DNA of 64,000 nucleotides from Lineus longissimus (lineage: Eukaryota > Nemertea > Pilidiophora > Heteronemertea > Lineidae): the NCBI RefSeq assembly GCF_910592395.1, contig NC_088309.1, forward strand, positions 18,790,599-18,854,598. The letters are read 5' to 3'. This document shows, in pieces, positions 59,601 through 64,000 of the stretch. The notes below the pieces were generated by a model, which saw only the letters and a list, made by a program, of their open reading frames with translations, had not been told where the DNA came from and did no database searches. The position numbers and the translations under genes were made by a program. The stretch's first letter is position 1. Each line of letters opens with the position of its first letter.

Positions 59601-62213
59601 AAGCATCGTTTGACATGTATACTTTCCACAGCACCTTACTTCCACAGCAGCAGTCTCAATATGGATGGTGCAATCGAGTTAATACACAGGGTGTGTCGGA
59701 AATATGATTTTCCTGGTGAATGATACAACAAAGTATGTTTTGCACTAAAATGGTAAAGGAAACTTTTAAAATCTTAACTGATAGTGAATGAAGAGCTAAG
59801 TGATAATTTGCTGAATGCATAAGTATTATGCTTGAAGCCAGTTTTCATGATAAAATGTTACCAGTGAGTATAAATACACTGATTAGAATGAAATTATTGA
59901 TATCTTATTGATATCTTCGGTGTTTTTTTGCTATTTTCGCAAACACCAGCATCAAACAAAAACTTGATCTAAATTGCTGGATTTCAGGACGCTTTAGAAT
60001 AAGGTCAAGGTAAACTGACACAGGCAGGCTCCATGTGATTTGCATCACCAACATTCCGCCAGATAAACAAATGGATTAAACTGTAAGAACAAGTCTTTGG
60101 AGTCGAGAAGAACTGACAGTTACTTATGGAATCAACTGGCTTCAAGATCGCATGATAATAGTTCTAATCAATGAGAAAATCAATTTGATCAAAAGAAGAT
60201 GGTTACTCGAAGGTCAGAAACAAAAAAAATATAGGTAAAATCGCACGACTGGTATCTGATAATTTTAGCTTGTTCCTCCTGAACATGTAACCAAGGATTG
60301 ATAAGACTAGTCTTTATCAATTCTTGATGTAACTGATGAAATCTCATTGTTAAACATTACCAGGGGCATTGTTTTGAGGAAATGAGGAAGTGGACTTTTC
60401 ATAAATCTCTGTAGGTGGCGCTTAGAATCACGTACCTTTTTACGGCCCAAAATTTTTTATATACAGTAAAACCAACAGCCGACAATTTAAATGACGTCAC
60501 ATGATGTCACACGGGACAAGCTCACAGAGCCAGGAAATTAAGCCATGACACGAGCACAAACACAGATGGATCTGTGAGAGATGATTGCTTTAATGGACCT
60601 TAATATTTTCATCGTGTTTGTTGTTTTTCTGGTGTAAAAATCAACCCCTATATGAGCTGTGAAAAGGTATGCGACTCCCTGCACCTCCTAGCCGATTTGT
60701 TGGGCCACTACACCACTGCTTGTAACAAACACTGAATATCGCCTTGCCAAAAAAGCTCTCCGATTCTAAACATGGACACAGGCAGGGACAGCAACAGTTT
60801 ACAGACTGAGATAATTAACTTCCAATTCGTTGTCCAAAAACAAGGTGCATCCCACCAATATACTAAGAGAACTTGGCCTGGCTACGCAAAACAAGTTCTG
60901 TCACAAACTTCTTTTGAACCGCTCGGCCTGGGACAGACAGAAACACATAATCGTGATAATACTGGAACTATTTTGACAGAATTTTTAGATCGCATGACAG
61001 CATGCAAAGGACAATTAACAATAAAATACCCCAGTTTGACATTGTAAAGATATCATTAGTAGCTAAATATTGTGATTATAAAACTGAAAGTGTCTTTTTA
61101 AGAATTTGAATTTTCGAGAGAGAATAAGTTTAAGGAGATACAAAACTTTGTAAATAAGGTAAAACAAACATCACAGCACTTAAAATCAGTTTTTCCGAAC
61201 TTTCCAAAATGAATCCCATTTCTCAAAGATCGATTTGTTAATGTTTCATGTCAGCCAATTTATATATAAACTGAGCTTTATTTTTCCATAGCAAAACCAG
61301 TGCTGTGATGTCATCAGCTCGAGTACCTGGAGGAAATCGTTCATGCCCGTGGGCATATTGGGCATGTTAGGCAGATGGGAATTGGACGCCATGCGACAGG
61401 GTGTGTTAGGCACTTGGTTGAATTGAGGCATGCTTCCGAACTTTCTCATGTTGTTCACCGATTGTGGCTGGTTAAACCCGGTCATACTACCGAACTTAGG
61501 CATTTCCAACTGAGAAGGGTAAAAAAAAACGACAACAAGTTTAGACAACACGTAAAAATATAACGCTAGTTGATCACATGAACGACTGGACACATTTTGG
61601 ATTGGGTGAACTTTGAGAATCTCGGCATTCGAAGGCTTCCTCTAAAATGGGCACCAGTTATTGTTGTGATTGATTGACTTCCGCCCTCACAGAATTCAAC
61701 GTCATGGACGAAGTCAACAATGCGTTCCTCTCTGTAATGTGTCGTGTTAAGTGCCTTGCCAAAGAAGACAAGCTAGCTACAATGTACTGTTAAAGAAATA
61801 TTAACTCTACCCTACTTATTGTCAGTGATGCTCTACGAGCATAGGGTAGTGCCTCGCAATAGTTAAGTGCCTTGCAATAGAAGACAAACTATTAAACTGC
61901 TGTTAAAAGGATATTTGTTCTACACTATTTTGTCAGTGATGCTCAACAGAGAAGGGGCTAAGAGCCGAAAATTGCAAATATGACCAATTCTGACAAACGG
62001 ATGGGAAGCCAAAATATCATGGGTCGGCAAAGTCCTTCCACAGTGTCTCAGTGATCAAAATATCTGGTAGCGAAAGAGTTGAATTGAACTTCATTTCATG
62101 AATATCCCGGTTTTTGCCAGAAGGGGTCATAAATACAAAACAATAAATTTCTAACTAACTCTAGCAGCCAACAATGCAACATTCCCCGACTGTGTAAGGT
62201 TCTCTTGTAAAAC
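56691..62213 (-). CDS. UNC13: Unc13 presynaptic priming protein, C-terminal exons (partial)
   Basis: Minus-strand exons in transcript order: 62160-62213, 61327-61509, 59211-59436 (or 59205-59436), 58093-58188, 57459-57618, 56691-56979 with stop TGA. All have AG/GT borders and compatible phases. Exon 59211-59436 has the end of the MHD2 domain ([20 protein letters not shown], then [20 protein letters not shown]). The next three encode the C2C domain: [45 protein letters not shown] and the terminal [20 protein letters not shown]. Unc13/Munc13 proteins open syntaxin and promote SNARE assembly to prime synaptic vesicles; the C2C domain contacts the vesicle membrane. The two exons before 59436 are predicted from splice sites and phase; their sequence is not familiar from vertebrate Unc13. 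Upstream exons (C1, C2B, MHD1) must lie beyond the window. The paralogue cannot be fixed. Confidence 0.9.
57078..57328 (+). mobile_element. tRNA-derived SINE in Unc13 last intron
   Basis: Starts ggggcagcggtagtacagtg, carries a good pol III B box (gggttcgactctcgg) about 50 bp downstream, then an unrelated ~170-bp body ending in atatt-rich sequence. A head derived from a tRNA with a non-tRNA body is typical of a SINE. It lies in the intron between exons 57459-57618 and 56691-56979, antisense to the gene. Confidence 0.7.
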
Positions 62214-62597
62214 CTGAGCCAAAAAAAGAATAAAACACATAATAACATAATAAATAAACATAGCACCTCTACCATAAAATGAACGATAGTCGAAAGTACT
62301 GGAGTCAAGAAGAAATATCTTAAATAGTAACAAATAACATTTTAATAATGCTACAAACTGCAAAATTCATCACCCCATTTTGAACTTTTATGAAATTGTC
62401 ATGAGTCTTATTTGGCATATCATGAAATTTCTTTCGCTTTTCCAAACAAAAGAATGTTATTTCCCATTATTGTCTTTGCCAACCAAGTTATTCATGAAAT
62501 CCAAAAAATTTAAATGCCCGCAAAAATTTGGCAGTTTGTAGCAAAATGATTTCGCTGATGAACAAAAGGAAAACACATGATATCTGAAAGGTATCCA

Positions 62598-62705
62598 GTC
62601 AGAACGGCCCCTGGTCAAAACGGCCCCGCTTTAAATAGAGTCAAAACGGCCCCGAGTCAAAACGGCCCTGGGTCAAAACGGCCCTGGGTCAAAACGGCCC
62701 TTGGT
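62598..62705. repeat. 16-bp tandem repeat GGTCAAAACGGCCCTG
   Basis: Six imperfect copies of ggtcaaaacggccctg, with one 14-bp interruption (ctttaaatagag). It lies upstream of the minus-strand Unc13 exons, probably within an Unc13 intron. Confidence 0.8.
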
Positions 62706-63100
62706 AGTTTAGTGGTAGTAACCTATCTGAACTAGATAACTTTTTTTACTGCGTGCGTGTAACCAGTGGTAACGAGATAAGAAAGCAGATGTTATGCACT
62801 TTTAAAACTTAGAAGTTGCGTTATCTGGTTTTTGGCCTGTTCGCCCATATTATTGTTATTATTATTAATCTTCTCTACATTATTCTCTATATGTAGGGCT
62901 AATGTAGGTCTACACCATCGAACTTTATTCAGGTCCGTGATCACACAGAAAAATATAAGATCATTAATTAAGCAAGGGGAATTAATCAAGGCTACTTTTC
63001 GTGATATTTGCTGAGGTTCCTTTTACCTTTAACTTCTAGACATCTATTTTGTTCAATAATTTTACATCTGACCAAATACATATAGAGTGGAGAGGGGTCG

Positions 63101-63412
63101 CACTGTCTCTTTAATCTTGTGACTGAGCTCATTGTGAACAGTGATCACATGCCAAAGGTGATGCGAATTCACTGTCTCTTTGATATTGCGGCTAATTAGA
63201 GCTAATTGCGAACACAAATCACATGCCAAAGGTGATGCGAATTCACTGTCTCTTTGATATTGCGGCTAATTAGAGCTAATTGCGAACACTAATCACATGC
63301 CAAAGGTGATGCGAATTCACTGTCTCTTTGATCTTGCGGCTAATTAGAGCTGATTGCGAACACTAATCACATGCCAAAGGTGATGCGAATTCACTGTCTC
63401 TTTGATATTTCG
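63101..63412. repeat. 74-bp tandem repeat with TAATTA-type motifs
   Basis: Just over four copies; the marker cactgtctct recurs at 63101, 63170, 63244, 63318 and 63392 (first interval 69 bp, then 74). The later units contain ggctaattagagctaattgc, two homeodomain-type cores in near-palindromic arrangement. It ends about 90 bp before a TATA box. Confidence 0.88.
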
Positions 63413-63499
63413 ATTAACAATAAAGGAACGATTACTAATTACAGACGGAACCTAATTCAAGAATGAGTACTGTTCATTTTATCATCTCGTCACGATGAC

Positions 63500-63538
63500 T
63501 ATATAAACCCCCAGAATTCTCAAGATCTTCATCAGTTT
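63500..63538 (+). promoter_or_regulatory. TATA box and initiator
   Basis: TATATAAA starts at 63500, and TCAGTT, a good initiator match, has its A at 63534, 34 bp downstream. The first ATG of the PHD-type ORF is 60 bp further on. The arrangement is that of a canonical focused RNA polymerase II promoter; its activity is inference. Confidence 0.55.
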
Positions 63539-63593
63539 ATTCCAAGACTTCATTGCTGCTACAACTCGACGCTACTTTCATCAACACCTTACT

Positions 63594-64000
63594 ATGACAG
63601 AAGAGGATCCCTGCATCTCCTGCCGCAAGCAAGTGAAGAGACGACAACATGGCCTCCAGTGCGAAGGATGTGACCAGTGGCAACACCGAATCTGCAACAC
63701 GGGTATAAGCCAGAAAGAGTACCGTGCCGCTGTCAAGCTGGGGAATGCGATCAGCTGGAGGTGCCAACGGTGTCAGGCAAGAAGTTACAGCCGCCTTAGT
63801 GTTGGGGAGCCCCAGGGCGAGAGCACACGATTGTCACTGCAAAACACTTCCACGTTACAGGTCATCATGAACGAATGGGCTGAAGATCATCAAGAAGTAC
63901 TGGAAGACGACGAGCCACCACCAGACGTAGACGTAGACCACGGCATGCCAAGTGAAGCAGAGCTGCAGATGGTGGTCGACGAGTATATTGCCGAGCAGCA
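63594..64000 (+). CDS. PHD-type zinc-finger protein, N-terminal part
   Basis: An uninterrupted reading frame of 135 codons runs off the window end. Residues ~7-63 have zinc-ligand spacing C-x2-C ... C-x2-C-x4-H-x2-C ... W-x-C-x2-C (CISC, CEGCDQWQHRIC, WRCQRC), the pattern of a PHD finger. Proteins beginning with this type of finger in marine invertebrates are often followed by a MULE-like transposase domain, so it could be a transposon-derived gene. That part lies outside the window, and the assignment is recalled, not shown. Residues after ~70 are acidic. The start codon follows a TATA/Inr promoter closely. The gene is opposite in strand to Unc13 and probably lies within an Unc13 intron or just upstream. 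Confidence 0.65.
   Translation, partial: MTEEDPCISCRKQVKRRQHGLQCEGCDQWQHRICNTGISQKEYRAAVKLGNAISWRCQRCQARSYSRLSVGEPQGESTRLSLQNTSTLQVIMNEWAEDHQEVLEDDEPPPDVDVDHGMPSEAELQMVVDEYIAEQ

Noticed and set aside
59690-59730. Further mariner-like terminus (cacagggtgtgtcgg)
   Set aside because: No matching inverted end was found nearby, so an element could not be delimited.
61246-61593. The 115-codon minus-strand ORF as a separate gene
   Set aside because: Only its central part between a clear acceptor (61509) and donor (61327) is plausible coding sequence, and this fits as an Unc13 exon; the rest reads into introns.

Overview
This is a stretch of animal nuclear genome. Genes are split by many short-to-medium GT-AG introns, non-coding DNA is moderately AT-rich, and it is loaded with MITEs, minisatellites, a truncated LINE and a tRNA-like SINE. 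The two recognisable genes, Integrator subunit 3 and Unc13, are close to their metazoan relatives. The Unc13 C-terminus recalls protostome sequences, which with the repeat style suggests a marine invertebrate, perhaps a lophotrochozoan. The species cannot be fixed from sequence alone.

Layout. (1) 1.8-4.9 kb, + strand: one large exon for a four-pass membrane protein with a very long cytoplasmic tail built around 25-residue tandem repeats. (2) 4.9-12.7 kb: no gene; fold-back elements, a long hairpin, three related copies of a dispersed repeat and a possible LINE 3' end. (3) 12.7-32.4 kb, + strand: a complete INTS3 gene. I could trace 26 coding exons with consistent phases, giving 1035 codons plus stop. 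Its introns hold a nested pair of DNA transposons, several pogo-like MITEs, a TTAA-flanked MITE and three minisatellites, two of them almost touching splice sites. The 3' UTR carries a fourth minisatellite. (4) 34.1-48.4 kb: about 14 kb of satellite-like DNA with monomers of about 60-71 bp. It has higher-order repeats, changes orientation three times, and is interrupted by a 5'-truncated LINE and two copies of a small palindromic MITE. (5) 48.4-56.7 kb: no coding gene seen; mariner-like MITEs and a pyrimidine-rich minisatellite, possibly partly Unc13 3' UTR. (6) 56.7-62.2 kb, - strand: the last six recognised exons of an Unc13 gene (end of MHD2, C2C domain), including an unusual Met-rich exon. 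(7) 62.6-64.0 kb, + strand: tandem repeats, a TATA/Inr promoter and the start of a PHD-type zinc-finger ORF cut by the window edge.

INTS3 (snRNA 3' processing, transcription termination, SOSS DNA repair) and Unc13 (synaptic vesicle priming) converge on the satellite block. Nothing suggests the genes share a pathway. The most unusual content is structural: the satellite with its embedded elements, the recent nested transposon in INTS3 intron 13, and the repeat-encroached splice sites around INTS3 exons 14 and 15.
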